The translations under genes were made by a program, and so were the position numbers. From Flavobacterium sp. KMS (GTDB lineage: Bacteria > Bacteroidota > Bacteroidia > Flavobacteriales > Flavobacteriaceae): a DNA stretch of 64,000 bases. The notes under the pieces are model-generated. The model was not told the DNA's origin and did no database searches. It saw only the letters and a list, made by a program, of their open reading frames with translations. The DNA is taken from assembly GCF_000813005.1 (NCBI RefSeq), contig NZ_JSYP01000018.1, forward strand, positions 46,584 through 110,583. The letters run 5' to 3'. This document shows, in pieces, positions 8,375-16,179 of this stretch. Each line of letters begins with the position of its first letter. Positions within the stretch are counted from its first letter, which is position 1.

Positions 8375-8397
8375 TTTACCTTTAAAATAATTAATCT

Positions 8398-8437
8398 AAA
8401 GCCGATTTGAAAACAATTCAAATCGGCTTTATTTTTT
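8398..8437 (+). terminator. Terminator after the lipoprotein gene
   Basis: AAAGCCGATTTGAA (8398-8411) pairs perfectly with TTCAAATCGGCTTT (8417-8430), a 14-bp stem with a 5-nt loop, followed by ATTTTTTT. The right arm overlaps the stop codon of the convergent DUF4249 gene, so the hairpin may serve both. Confidence 0.9.
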
Positions 8438-9283
8438 TGAAACCGTTTTAACCTGAACGGTACTTTGTCCGTAACCAGCCCAAATACCTACTCCACCTTT
8501 TATATTCGATTTTAAACTTGTATTAGAAGGATAAATTGGATTTTTACTGTTTACTATTTCGTTTTGCCAACTGTTCCAGAAATCAAATGCCTCTTTGTTC
8601 ATCGTTCTTAGTTTTACAAAAATTAAATCTCCATCGGTAAAATACGGCGTGAATTTAGTTTTAGGAAAAAGTAAAATCCCTCTGTTTATTTGCATAGAAA
8701 CAGAATGAGTTTCAAATTTTTCATCATCCAGATTCCCATAAAAAGCAGGAACAAAAATTGGTTCTTTCTTATCTATTTTTGTAGCAATTTGATAATAATT
8801 CTTTTCGTTTACAGGATCATCAAACTTTATAAAAGCATATCCTGTAGTATCACTCACATTCTTCTTTTCGTATGTTGCACTTATAATTGGTACTGTTTTA
8901 GGAATACTTGTAGTAGCTTCTAATACTCTATTTAAATACTCCACTTTTAATGTATAGGTCTTCCCTGCTTTCCCAATTATATCGCTACCAAAATATACAA
9001 ATGGTGGAACTCTGTCATCATCATTCTTAACTCTTAAAACCTCTGTGGTTTCTCCATCCGATACTGTTATCTTAGCCGAACGTATTACATGATCTAAAAC
9101 ATTGGTAGAATCAATAACATCATTTATTGGTATCGTTCTCGATAATATTACCTGTGGCCCATCTCCTTCTTCAATCCATCCTTCAACAGCCAGTTTCGAT
9201 TCTAATTTAATTCCATCACTAAAAGTATCATTATTACAGCTACACGCTATAATCATCAAAAGAAATAAAATGCATTTTTTCAT
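8429..9283 (-). CDS. DUF4249-family lipoprotein, partner of the TonB receptor
   Basis: The product has 284 residues. A short signal (MKKCILFLLMIIAC) ends in a lipobox with cysteines at 14 and 16. The mature part resembles DUF4249: EGWIEEGDGPQVILSRTIP early, then SAKITVSDGE and GKTYTLKVEY. This family is found in Bacteroidota next to TonB-dependent receptors with a carboxypeptidase-like N-terminal domain, as here: the receptor gene ends 3 bp upstream. By analogy to SusD-like partners it may be the extracellular lipoprotein of the receptor, which is inference. The substrate is unknown. Confidence 0.88.
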   Translation of the reverse strand: MKKCILFLLMIIACSCNNDTFSDGIKLESKLAVEGWIEEGDGPQVILSRTIPINDVIDSTNVLDHVIRSAKITVSDGETTEVLRVKNDDDRVPPFVYFGSDIIGKAGKTYTLKVEYLNRVLEATTSIPKTVPIISATYEKKNVSDTTGYAFIKFDDPVNEKNYYQIATKIDKKEPIFVPAFYGNLDDEKFETHSVSMQINRGILLFPKTKFTPYFTDGDLIFVKLRTMNKEAFDFWNSWQNEIVNSKNPIYPSNTSLKSNIKGGVGIWAGYGQSTVQVKTVSKK

Positions 9284-9286
9284 CGT

Positions 9287-11563
9287 TTAAAATTTAAATC
9301 TCCAACTTATAGAAGGAAGTATTCGATACAAAACCTTTTTCTCTGGCTTAACAATTACACTATTTTTATCTTCATTCATAATCACACTTAACACCACATA
9401 AACAGGATTCTCAACACTAAATGTATTATATACAGAAAAATTAAGAGCACTTTCCTTTCTAGCAGTTTTTGTAAAATAATAATTAACCGAAAAATCTGTT
9501 CGAATATAATTTGGCATTTGTGCATTATTATACTCAGAATATTCCTTTACCGGATTATTATTTATAAAGTACCAAGATGTTGGCATAGTAAAACGATTAC
9601 CTGAACTAAAAATTTGAGTAACTCCAAAATTCCATTTTGTGCTTAAATCATACGTTCCTACCAATGCCAAATTATGGCGTCTGTCATATTTTGCATAATA
9701 AGTATTCCCATTATTAAGCTTATCAAAATTTCTATCAGACCAACTCAAGGTATAACTTATCCATCCTTTAAACCTACCACTACTTTTTTTGAGCATAAAC
9801 TCTAATCCGTATGCTTTTCCATTCCCTTCTAACAAATCATTTTTTAGTGTCGAAATTTGATTGAACTGTGTAACTCCATAAGGATATTCAAGCAAATGCT
9901 TCATCGAGCGATAAAATGCCCCAAACGAAGAACTAAAACTTTTCGAAATTGTTTGATTTGAACCTAAAGCAAATTCGTTTGAAGATTGTGCAGGAATTCC
10001 ATCGGTACTCGCAACCCAAAAATCAGTAGGAATCCCTACACTCGAAGTTGTTATTAAATTTAAATATTGATTTTGTCTATTATAAGAAGCATAAAACGAG
10101 AGATTCTTATTCATATAATAATTAAGGACAGCACGTGGTTGAAAATGCAAATACGATTTTGATCCCGAATTATAATAGTTAATTCTTAAACCTAATTCTG
10201 CAATTAAATTATCTAATAACTTTGGTTTTGCTGTCGTAAAAACCGCCAGTTCATTAGCTTTAATTAGATTGTTTTGATTGGCATTATTCGCAGTGCTTAA
10301 ATTTTCTATCTCAATTTTTTGTGGCTGCAAATTATGATGAACATATTGTAAACCTGATTCAAAAGGAATTCCTTTTATCGAATAATCAACCGAATTGGTA
10401 AATCCAAAATCTTCTACAAATGATGAAATCCCCATTTGTATCGTCGATTGCTCCATATCTAACTCGTTTGTATATCGCGTATAATAAATAGCATTAGACA
10501 TTGTTACATCAGAAGATAACTTAGAAACTAAAGTAGGCGATATATTAAAATTACTCCATTTTAAACTCGCATCCAAAGCCAGATTAGAGTCATTTATTCG
10601 TAATTTGTCAGCACTTGTAAAAGCTGAGACAGTTAATAAGTTGTTTTTAGAAATCTCGGTAACAAAAGTTAAGTTAGCATCCGAAAATCCGTATTTCATA
10701 TCCTGAACATCTTCATCCTTAGAATTTGAACTAACCAGCGGAGCAATTATTTCGTCGATATATGTTTTTCTTCCTGAGATTGTAATTCCGGTTTTTTCGC
10801 TAATCGGAATACCTAATGTAATTTGTGATGCCAGCAAACCAACATTTCCTTGAACTGTAAACTCTGAAGGAATTTTTTTATTAGGAATTAATAAAGTTGT
10901 TGAACTTAAACGTCCTCCATATTTTGAGTTTGAACTTGATTTATCAAATTCAACTTCTTGTATATGATCTGTATTATAAAACGGAAAAACACCTAATAAA
11001 TGTGACATTCCATAAATCGGCGTTCCATCATACAACATAGAGTTATGCCCAGGATCTCCTCCTCTTACATACAAATATCCATTTGCATCACCAGAATTCT
11101 GCACTCCAGGTGTTAGCTGCAAAATCTTAACGATATCAGTTGTTCCCAAAACAGTTGGAACCGTAGATAATTCTTTAGGGCTAAAAGATAGTTTACTGCC
11201 AGAAAGATTTGTAATTGCCTTTTTTTTATCATTAGCTATCACTACTTCTTTTAAAAGAGAAATATCTCCTTTTAACTCAATAATGATTATTGTGTCGCTC
11301 TTACAATCAAAACTGATAGATTTTTCCAGATATCCAAAATGATTAACCTTAAGTTTAACTAATCCCAATGGAAGATTTTGGGTAAAGTGACCCAAAGTAT
11401 CACTCGTAGAATAGTAATATTTATTATTAACTTCAAAAGAAATGTTTACTCCAATTAGGCTTTCATTTTCTAATGTTTTCACAGTTCCTGCTATTGTAGC
11501 TTTAGATTGTGAAAATAGGTTAGAAAAACAGAGTAAACAAAATAAAATAATTAGTCTCAACAC
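9287..11563 (-). CDS. TonB-dependent outer-membrane receptor with carboxypeptidase-like regulatory domain
   Basis: The protein has 758 residues. A signal peptide (1-18) is followed by a carboxypeptidase-D regulatory-like beta sandwich (about 22-100, with SKATIAGTVKTLENE). The plug domain (about 115-220) contains LQLTPGVQ, YLYVRGGDPGHN and YDGTPIYG. The rest is a 22-strand-type barrel ending in RILPSISWRFKF, with a terminal aromatic residue as in barrels inserted by the Bam complex. It imports a ligand using TonB energy. The downstream DUF4249 lipoprotein is 3 bp away, so the two form an operon. No sigma/anti-sigma pair is adjacent. Confidence 0.93.
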   Translation of the reverse strand: MLRLIILFCLLCFSNLFSQSKATIAGTVKTLENESLIGVNISFEVNNKYYYSTSDTLGHFTQNLPLGLVKLKVNHFGYLEKSISFDCKSDTIIIIELKGDISLLKEVVIANDKKKAITNLSGSKLSFSPKELSTVPTVLGTTDIVKILQLTPGVQNSGDANGYLYVRGGDPGHNSMLYDGTPIYGMSHLLGVFPFYNTDHIQEVEFDKSSSNSKYGGRLSSTTLLIPNKKIPSEFTVQGNVGLLASQITLGIPISEKTGITISGRKTYIDEIIAPLVSSNSKDEDVQDMKYGFSDANLTFVTEISKNNLLTVSAFTSADKLRINDSNLALDASLKWSNFNISPTLVSKLSSDVTMSNAIYYTRYTNELDMEQSTIQMGISSFVEDFGFTNSVDYSIKGIPFESGLQYVHHNLQPQKIEIENLSTANNANQNNLIKANELAVFTTAKPKLLDNLIAELGLRINYYNSGSKSYLHFQPRAVLNYYMNKNLSFYASYNRQNQYLNLITTSSVGIPTDFWVASTDGIPAQSSNEFALGSNQTISKSFSSSFGAFYRSMKHLLEYPYGVTQFNQISTLKNDLLEGNGKAYGLEFMLKKSSGRFKGWISYTLSWSDRNFDKLNNGNTYYAKYDRRHNLALVGTYDLSTKWNFGVTQIFSSGNRFTMPTSWYFINNNPVKEYSEYNNAQMPNYIRTDFSVNYYFTKTARKESALNFSVYNTFSVENPVYVVLSVIMNEDKNSVIVKPEKKVLYRILPSISWRFKF

Positions 11564-11593
11564 TTAATTTTAATAAGAAAAGTGCGAAAGTAA

Positions 11594-11628
11594 ACAATTA
11601 TAACCCAATTACATCAGGTTATAATTGT
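11594..11628 (-). terminator. Hairpin terminator after pdxJ
   Basis: ACAATTATAACC (11594-11605) pairs with GGTTATAATTGT (11617-11628), a 12-bp AT-rich stem with an 11-nt loop, 13 bp beyond the pdxJ stop codon. The flanking T-tract is weak on the minus strand. Confidence 0.55.
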
Positions 11629-11641
11629 TTTAATTACTATG

Positions 11642-12355
11642 TTATTTTAGTTTACGTAAGTACATATTAACTACATTATCTAAACCAAGATAAATAGCTT
11701 CCGAAATCAAAGCATGTCCGATAGAAACTTCTAATAAACCTGGGATATTTTGTTTAAAAAACTCAATATTATCCAAACTTAAATCATGGCCTGCATTAAT
11801 CCCTAAATTAAGTTCGTTTGCCAGTTTTGCAGCAGCAACATATGGATCTATTCCATTTTTATTCCCTAAACTGTATTGATGTGCAAAAGCTTCGGTATAT
11901 AATTCAATTCTATCCGTTCCTGTTTTCTTAGCACCTTCAATAATTTCTAAAACTGGATCGACAAAAATCGATGTTCTGATTCCGTTACGCTGAAATTCCT
12001 GAATAACTTCGGTTAAATATGATTGATTTTTTATAGTATCCCAACCTGCAGAAGATGTAATTGCTCCAATAGCATCAGGAACTAATGTTACCTGTGTTGG
12101 CTTACATTCTAAAACCAAATCGATAAAATTATGTTGAGGATTCCCTTCAATATTATATTCGGTATATACAATAGTTTTTAAATCACGTGCATCCTGATAA
12201 CGGATATGGCGCTCATCTGGACGAGGATGTATTGTGATTCCTTCTCCTCCAAACTTCTGAATATCGGTAGCAACTTTTAATAAATCAGGTACATTTCCTC
12301 CTCGCGCGTTACGCAACGTTGCAATTTTATTGATATTTACACTTAACTTTGTCAT
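11642..12355 (-). CDS. pdxJ: Pyridoxine 5'-phosphate synthase
   Basis: The 237-residue TIM-barrel enzyme condenses 3-amino-2-oxopropyl phosphate with deoxyxylulose 5-phosphate to give pyridoxine 5'-phosphate. Diagnostic segments are LSVNINKIATLRNARGG at the N-terminus, ITIHPRPDERHI (active-site His and Arg) and GINAGHDLSLDN near the end. The ATG at 12355 is preferred over an in-frame start at 12382, because the longer form adds nine residues not expected in the family. It is divergent from the CBS-domain gene at 12471, with 115 bp between them. Confidence 0.97.
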   Translation of the reverse strand: MTKLSVNINKIATLRNARGGNVPDLLKVATDIQKFGGEGITIHPRPDERHIRYQDARDLKTIVYTEYNIEGNPQHNFIDLVLECKPTQVTLVPDAIGAITSSAGWDTIKNQSYLTEVIQEFQRNGIRTSIFVDPVLEIIEGAKKTGTDRIELYTEAFAHQYSLGNKNGIDPYVAAAKLANELNLGINAGHDLSLDNIEFFKQNIPGLLEVSIGHALISEAIYLGLDNVVNMYLRKLK

Positions 12356-12470
12356 ATAAATGGATATTAATTCTAGTAACACTATATTTGTTACGACAAA
12401 AATACAAAGTAAAACTTAGGAGTTTTTGCTATTTTTTGATTATTTTGCATCAAATATTGCTGATTAATTT

Positions 12471-13130
12471 ATGACAGACATTACAAATTATATTACCAAT
12501 GACTTTAGAGCAATCAATAGCCAGGAAACCATAGCTTCGGTTCAGGATTTCTTTGCCGATTTGAGTTTCTCTCATTTTCCAGTTCTGGAAGATGGTGTTT
12601 ACATTGGTAGTATCGCATCCGACGATATTGAAACCTTTGATAGCGACAAGAAAGTAATTGATTATAAATATACTCTCGAACATTTTTTTGCTCGAAGCAA
12701 CATGATCTGGCTAGATGTATTGGAGGTTTTTGCTAAAAACCACACCAATTTAATTCCTGTTTTAGACGAAAACAACACCTATCTTGGTTTTTATGAAATA
12801 ACCGACATCATTAAGTTTTTTCACGAAACCCCTTTTTTAAAAGAACCAGGAGGAATTATAATTGTAAAAAAAGGACTTCTGGATTACTCTATGAGTGAGA
12901 TTACTCAAATTGTAGAAAGTAACAACGGCAGGCTTTTAGGTATATTTGTTTCTGATGCTAGTGCAGATAGTGTTCAGATAACCATTAAAATTAGTTTAGG
13001 AGCGATGAATGAAATTATTCAAACCTTCCGAAGATACAATTACGAAATTATATCAGAACACCAAGAAGACACATATATCAATAATTTAAAGGAACGCTCT
13101 GATTATTTAGACAAGTACCTTAATATATAG
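12471..13130 (+). CDS. CBS-domain protein
   Basis: The 219-residue protein has a tandem CBS pair in residues 1-125 (FPVLEDGVYIGSI and LIPVLDENNTYLGFYEI are the paired strand motifs). An ACT-like C-terminal half (about 135-200) has the pattern GGIIIVKKGLLDYSMSEI. CBS pairs bind adenosine nucleotides and sense energy state. In flavobacteria this type of gene commonly sits directly before nadK (family knowledge), so a link with NAD(P) metabolism is plausible but unproven. Here a 175-residue unknown gene stands between the two. Confidence 0.85.
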   Translation: MTDITNYITNDFRAINSQETIASVQDFFADLSFSHFPVLEDGVYIGSIASDDIETFDSDKKVIDYKYTLEHFFARSNMIWLDVLEVFAKNHTNLIPVLDENNTYLGFYEITDIIKFFHETPFLKEPGGIIIVKKGLLDYSMSEITQIVESNNGRLLGIFVSDASADSVQITIKISLGAMNEIIQTFRRYNYEIISEHQEDTYINNLKERSDYLDKYLNI

Positions 13131-13147
13131 CTATAGAAAAAAGCGGG

Positions 13148-13675
13148 ATGATAGCATTTGACAATAGCCAACTAACAAAACTAGTGCAAAATGAAATTTC
13201 GGTTGAAGAATTAGAAATTGACTTTATAAAACTAGGAAATCATTACAGTACTATTGACATCTTTGAAATCATCGAAATTTACATTAATGACCCTGGCATT
13301 GAAGGTTATAATTTTGAAAATTCAAATCTTACATTTAAAGAAAGACTAGAAAAACTCAAAACACTAAACGGATACATACATTTTGCTGGCGGACTTTCTT
13401 GCAGTGTTAAAGATCAAAAAATTTCGAATTTTACATTAACAAAAAAATACATTGAACCAATAATTAATTTTAATCGAGAAAATATAATTAAGTATCACGG
13501 AAAACCGGATTACGAATTAATTGATGATTTATCTCATGGAGGTTTTGACTATGCGATTGACAGCTATATCTTAGTCTACAATAATTTAAATTTTTATTTA
13601 GACCCTAATCAAGATCACTTAATAGAAATTTGCACAAAGAAATTAGACCTAAAATCGTTTACGATAAGACAATAA
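13148..13675 (+). CDS. Unrecognised 175-residue protein between CBS and nadK
   Basis: I do not recognise a family. The protein is acidic, rich in Ile, Asn and Glu, and has no signal peptide or membrane segment. The first 60 residues look helical, followed by alternating short strands. A GG-S-C pattern (HFAGGLSCSVKD) lies near residue 80 and LSHGGFDYAIDSYI near 130. It fits tightly between its neighbours, 17 bp after the CBS gene and 14 bp before the nadK ATG, so it is surely co-transcribed. A small immunity-like or regulatory role is possible, but nothing in the sequence decides it. Confidence 0.75.
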   Translation: MIAFDNSQLTKLVQNEISVEELEIDFIKLGNHYSTIDIFEIIEIYINDPGIEGYNFENSNLTFKERLEKLKTLNGYIHFAGGLSCSVKDQKISNFTLTKKYIEPIINFNRENIIKYHGKPDYELIDDLSHGGFDYAIDSYILVYNNLNFYLDPNQDHLIEICTKKLDLKSFTIRQ

Positions 13676-13689
13676 AGACCACGCAACAA

Positions 13690-14574
13690 ATGAAAGTAGC
13701 TATCTACGGACAATACTATCTAAATAGTACAGACCCAATTATTAAAGACATATTTGTTTTTTTTACTTCTAATAATGTCGAAATGATTATCGAAGCCAAT
13801 TTCCTGAAGATGCTTCACGAAAAAAAGATAATCGAAAAAGAATACAAAACTTTTTCATCTCATACAGAATTAGACAGTAGCTTTGAAATGCTTATAAGCA
13901 TTGGTGGTGATGGAACTATTTTAAGAGCAGCAACCTTAATTCGCAATTCTGGAGTTCCTATTTTAGGAATTAATGCAGGACGCTTAGGATTTCTTGCTAC
14001 TGTACAAAAAGAAAACATAGCTGCTTTTATGCAATTTGTAATTGACAAAAAATACACTGTATCCGAAAGAACTTTATTAAGTTTAACAACTGAGCCAAGA
14101 AATGAAGCTATCGAAGAACTTAATTTCGCAATGAATGAGGTAACAGTAAGCAGAAAAGACACTACTTCGATGATAACAGTAGACACTTATTTAAATGGTG
14201 AATACTTAAATTCTTATTGGGCAGACGGATTAATTATATCAACACCAACAGGTTCAACGGGATATTCACTAAGTTGTGGTGGCCCAATATTAACTCCAGA
14301 TGTAAACAGTCTTGTAATTACGCCTATTGCACCCCATAATTTAACAGCCAGACCGCTTATAATTCCAGATAATACAGAAATTAAACTTCGCGTATCAGGA
14401 AGAGAGGATCATTATCTTATTTCTTTAGATTCAAGAATAGCATCGGTTAAAAACGAGTCTATTTTAACCATAAAGAAAACAGATTTTAAAATAAATATGG
14501 TCGAAATCCCAGGAGAAACCTTTTTGAAGACCTTACGTAACAAACTACTTTGGGGCGAAGACAAAAGAAATTAA
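13690..14574 (+). CDS. nadK: NAD kinase
   Basis: The 294-residue enzyme phosphorylates NAD to NADP. The GGDGT motif is at 72-76, and GINAGRLGFLA and the SPTGSTGYSLS-type substrate loop (STPTGSTGYSLSCGG) follow. The ATG at 13690 is chosen over an upstream TTG at 13630 that overlaps the previous gene. The protein then starts MKVAIYGQYY, the expected first strand. It is the last gene of a three-gene run (CBS protein, unknown, nadK). Confidence 0.97.
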   Translation: MKVAIYGQYYLNSTDPIIKDIFVFFTSNNVEMIIEANFLKMLHEKKIIEKEYKTFSSHTELDSSFEMLISIGGDGTILRAATLIRNSGVPILGINAGRLGFLATVQKENIAAFMQFVIDKKYTVSERTLLSLTTEPRNEAIEELNFAMNEVTVSRKDTTSMITVDTYLNGEYLNSYWADGLIISTPTGSTGYSLSCGGPILTPDVNSLVITPIAPHNLTARPLIIPDNTEIKLRVSGREDHYLISLDSRIASVKNESILTIKKTDFKINMVEIPGETFLKTLRNKLLWGEDKRN

Positions 14575-14698
14575 GTTCTTTTTAAACATACGACATACTT
14601 TTGTAGTTTTTTTCTCGTTTTGCAAGTATCGAATATCCAGTAATTGTTGAGATATTTCATCTTTAATTCAAAAAAAGACAGATTTAACTTAATCAGCA

Positions 14699-14727
14699 TT
14701 GATTCGTATTGATAATTATTATATTTG
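14699..14727 (+). promoter_or_regulatory. Promoter of the DUF6089-uppS-bamA operon
   Basis: TTG at 14699-14701, an 18-nt spacer and TATATTTG at 14720-14727 form a good TTG/TAnnTTTG promoter. The start site would be about 12 nt before the ATG at 14746. It heads the envelope-biogenesis run up to the terminator near 20500. Confidence 0.65.
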
Positions 14728-14745
14728 CACGCAATTTTTAATTAA

Positions 14746-15429
14746 ATGAACAAAATTTTTAATTTATTGTTATGTTTCTTCTCCTTTGTAAGCATGAACG
14801 CTCAGATACATGAGGTAGGTGTTTTTTTAGGAGGTAGTAACTATGTTGGAGATGTGGGAAGCACGACGTATATTGCGCCAGAAAAGCTTGCCTTTGGCGT
14901 ATTGTACCGATGGAATCAAAGTCCGAGACATGCATATCGCTTTTCGTACACACAATCAACAATCACTGGAAATGATTCAGATTCAAAAGAAGGTGGTCGA
15001 AAACAAAGAGGATATCGTTTTGATAACACAATTCGAGAACTTTCTGCGGGACTTGAATTCAATTTTTTTGACTTCAATTTACATGATTCCAAAAGAAAGG
15101 TTACTCCGTATGTGTTTTCAGGGATTAACTATTTTAGATACGAACAGTTATACATTCAATCGGGGGAAACAGAAAAAGAAAAGAATTCGGGTTCATTTGC
15201 AATTCCTATGATATTAGGTGTAAAAACAAATTTAACCACTAATTTTATCTTAGGATTAGAGGTTGGAGCGCGATATACCTTTACAGATAACCTTGATGGT
15301 AGTAATCCAGATAATGATAATTTAAAATCATTACGTTTTGGAAACTTAAATAATAATGACTGGTATGTTTTCTCGGGAGTAACTTTAACGTATACCTTTG
15401 GAAACAAACCTTGCTATTGCCCTTATTAA
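14746..15429 (+). CDS. DUF6089-like outer-membrane beta-barrel protein
   Basis: The 227-residue protein has an N-terminal signal peptide (MNKIFNLLLCFFSFVSMNAQ). It continues with HEVGVFLGGSNYVGDVG, typical of DUF6089 proteins, which precede the undecaprenyl synthase in flavobacteria. Alternating aromatic/Gly strands and a YVFSGVTLTYTFG ending fit a small 8-strand barrel. The true terminus is GNKPCYCPY, with two cysteines that are unusual for a barrel tip. The gene is 5 bp before the uppS ATG and shares its promoter. Function unknown; its position implies an envelope role. Confidence 0.8.
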   Translation: MNKIFNLLLCFFSFVSMNAQIHEVGVFLGGSNYVGDVGSTTYIAPEKLAFGVLYRWNQSPRHAYRFSYTQSTITGNDSDSKEGGRKQRGYRFDNTIRELSAGLEFNFFDFNLHDSKRKVTPYVFSGINYFRYEQLYIQSGETEKEKNSGSFAIPMILGVKTNLTTNFILGLEVGARYTFTDNLDGSNPDNDNLKSLRFGNLNNNDWYVFSGVTLTYTFGNKPCYCPY

Positions 15430-15434
15430 AAAAA

Positions 15435-16172
15435 ATGAATTTAGACACATTAGATAAAACAAACTTACCACGACATTTAGCCATTATTATGGATGGAAAT
15501 GGACGCTGGGCAAAACAACAAGGTTTCCTAAGAGCTTTTGGTCATGAAAACGGAACAAAATCAGTAAAAGAAACCATTGAATCTTGCGCCAAGCTAGGAA
15601 TCGAATATTTAACATTATACGCCTTTTCTACAGAAAATTGGAACAGACCTAAGTTAGAGATCGAAACTTTAATGAAGATACTTATAAACTCATTAAAGAA
15701 AGAACTTGGTACATTACAAAAAAACGACATCAAACTTAATGCAATTGGAAACTTAGAAAAGTTACCTCAATCTGCTCAAAAAGAACTTTTGGATGTTATT
15801 GATAAAACAAAAAATAACACAAGGCTTACGCTCACATTAGCTTTGAGTTACGGTTCTAGAGAAGAACTTGTAAACGCTGTTAGAATCATCAGTAATAAAG
15901 TTAAAAATAATATAATTTCAATAGACACTATTGACGATTCAATTATAAATGAGCATCTTTACACGCAAAATTTACCAGATGTAGATTTATTAATACGAAC
16001 AAGTGGAGAACATAGAATAAGTAACTTTTTGTTGTGGCAAATTGCCTATGCAGAATTATATTTTACTAATGTCTTATGGCCAGACTTTAAAGAAAAGGAT
16101 TTATATGAGGCTATCATTAGTTATCAAAAAAGAGAACGTAGATTTGGAAAAACAAGTGAACAAATTAAATGA
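15435..16172 (+). CDS. uppS: Undecaprenyl/polyprenyl diphosphate synthase (cis-isoprenyl transferase)
   Basis: The 245-residue cytosolic enzyme adds isopentenyl units in cis to make the lipid carrier for peptidoglycan and O-antigen. The signature HLAIIMDGNGRWAKQQG includes catalytic Asp20, and LYAFSTENWNRP and the RTSGEHRISNFLLWQ motif follow. The ATG at 15435 is chosen over an in-frame TTG at 15411 that overlaps the upstream gene. bamA follows immediately. Confidence 0.97.
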   Translation: MNLDTLDKTNLPRHLAIIMDGNGRWAKQQGFLRAFGHENGTKSVKETIESCAKLGIEYLTLYAFSTENWNRPKLEIETLMKILINSLKKELGTLQKNDIKLNAIGNLEKLPQSAQKELLDVIDKTKNNTRLTLTLALSYGSREELVNAVRIISNKVKNNIISIDTIDDSIINEHLYTQNLPDVDLLIRTSGEHRISNFLLWQIAYAELYFTNVLWPDFKEKDLYEAIISYQKRERRFGKTSEQIK

Positions 16173-16179
16173 TTTTTTA

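Noticed and set aside
16042..16179. N-terminal extension of BamA
   Set aside because: The extra residues overlap uppS and place the signal peptide far from the N-terminus; the GTG at 16180 is preferred, though an ATG at 16105 remains possible.
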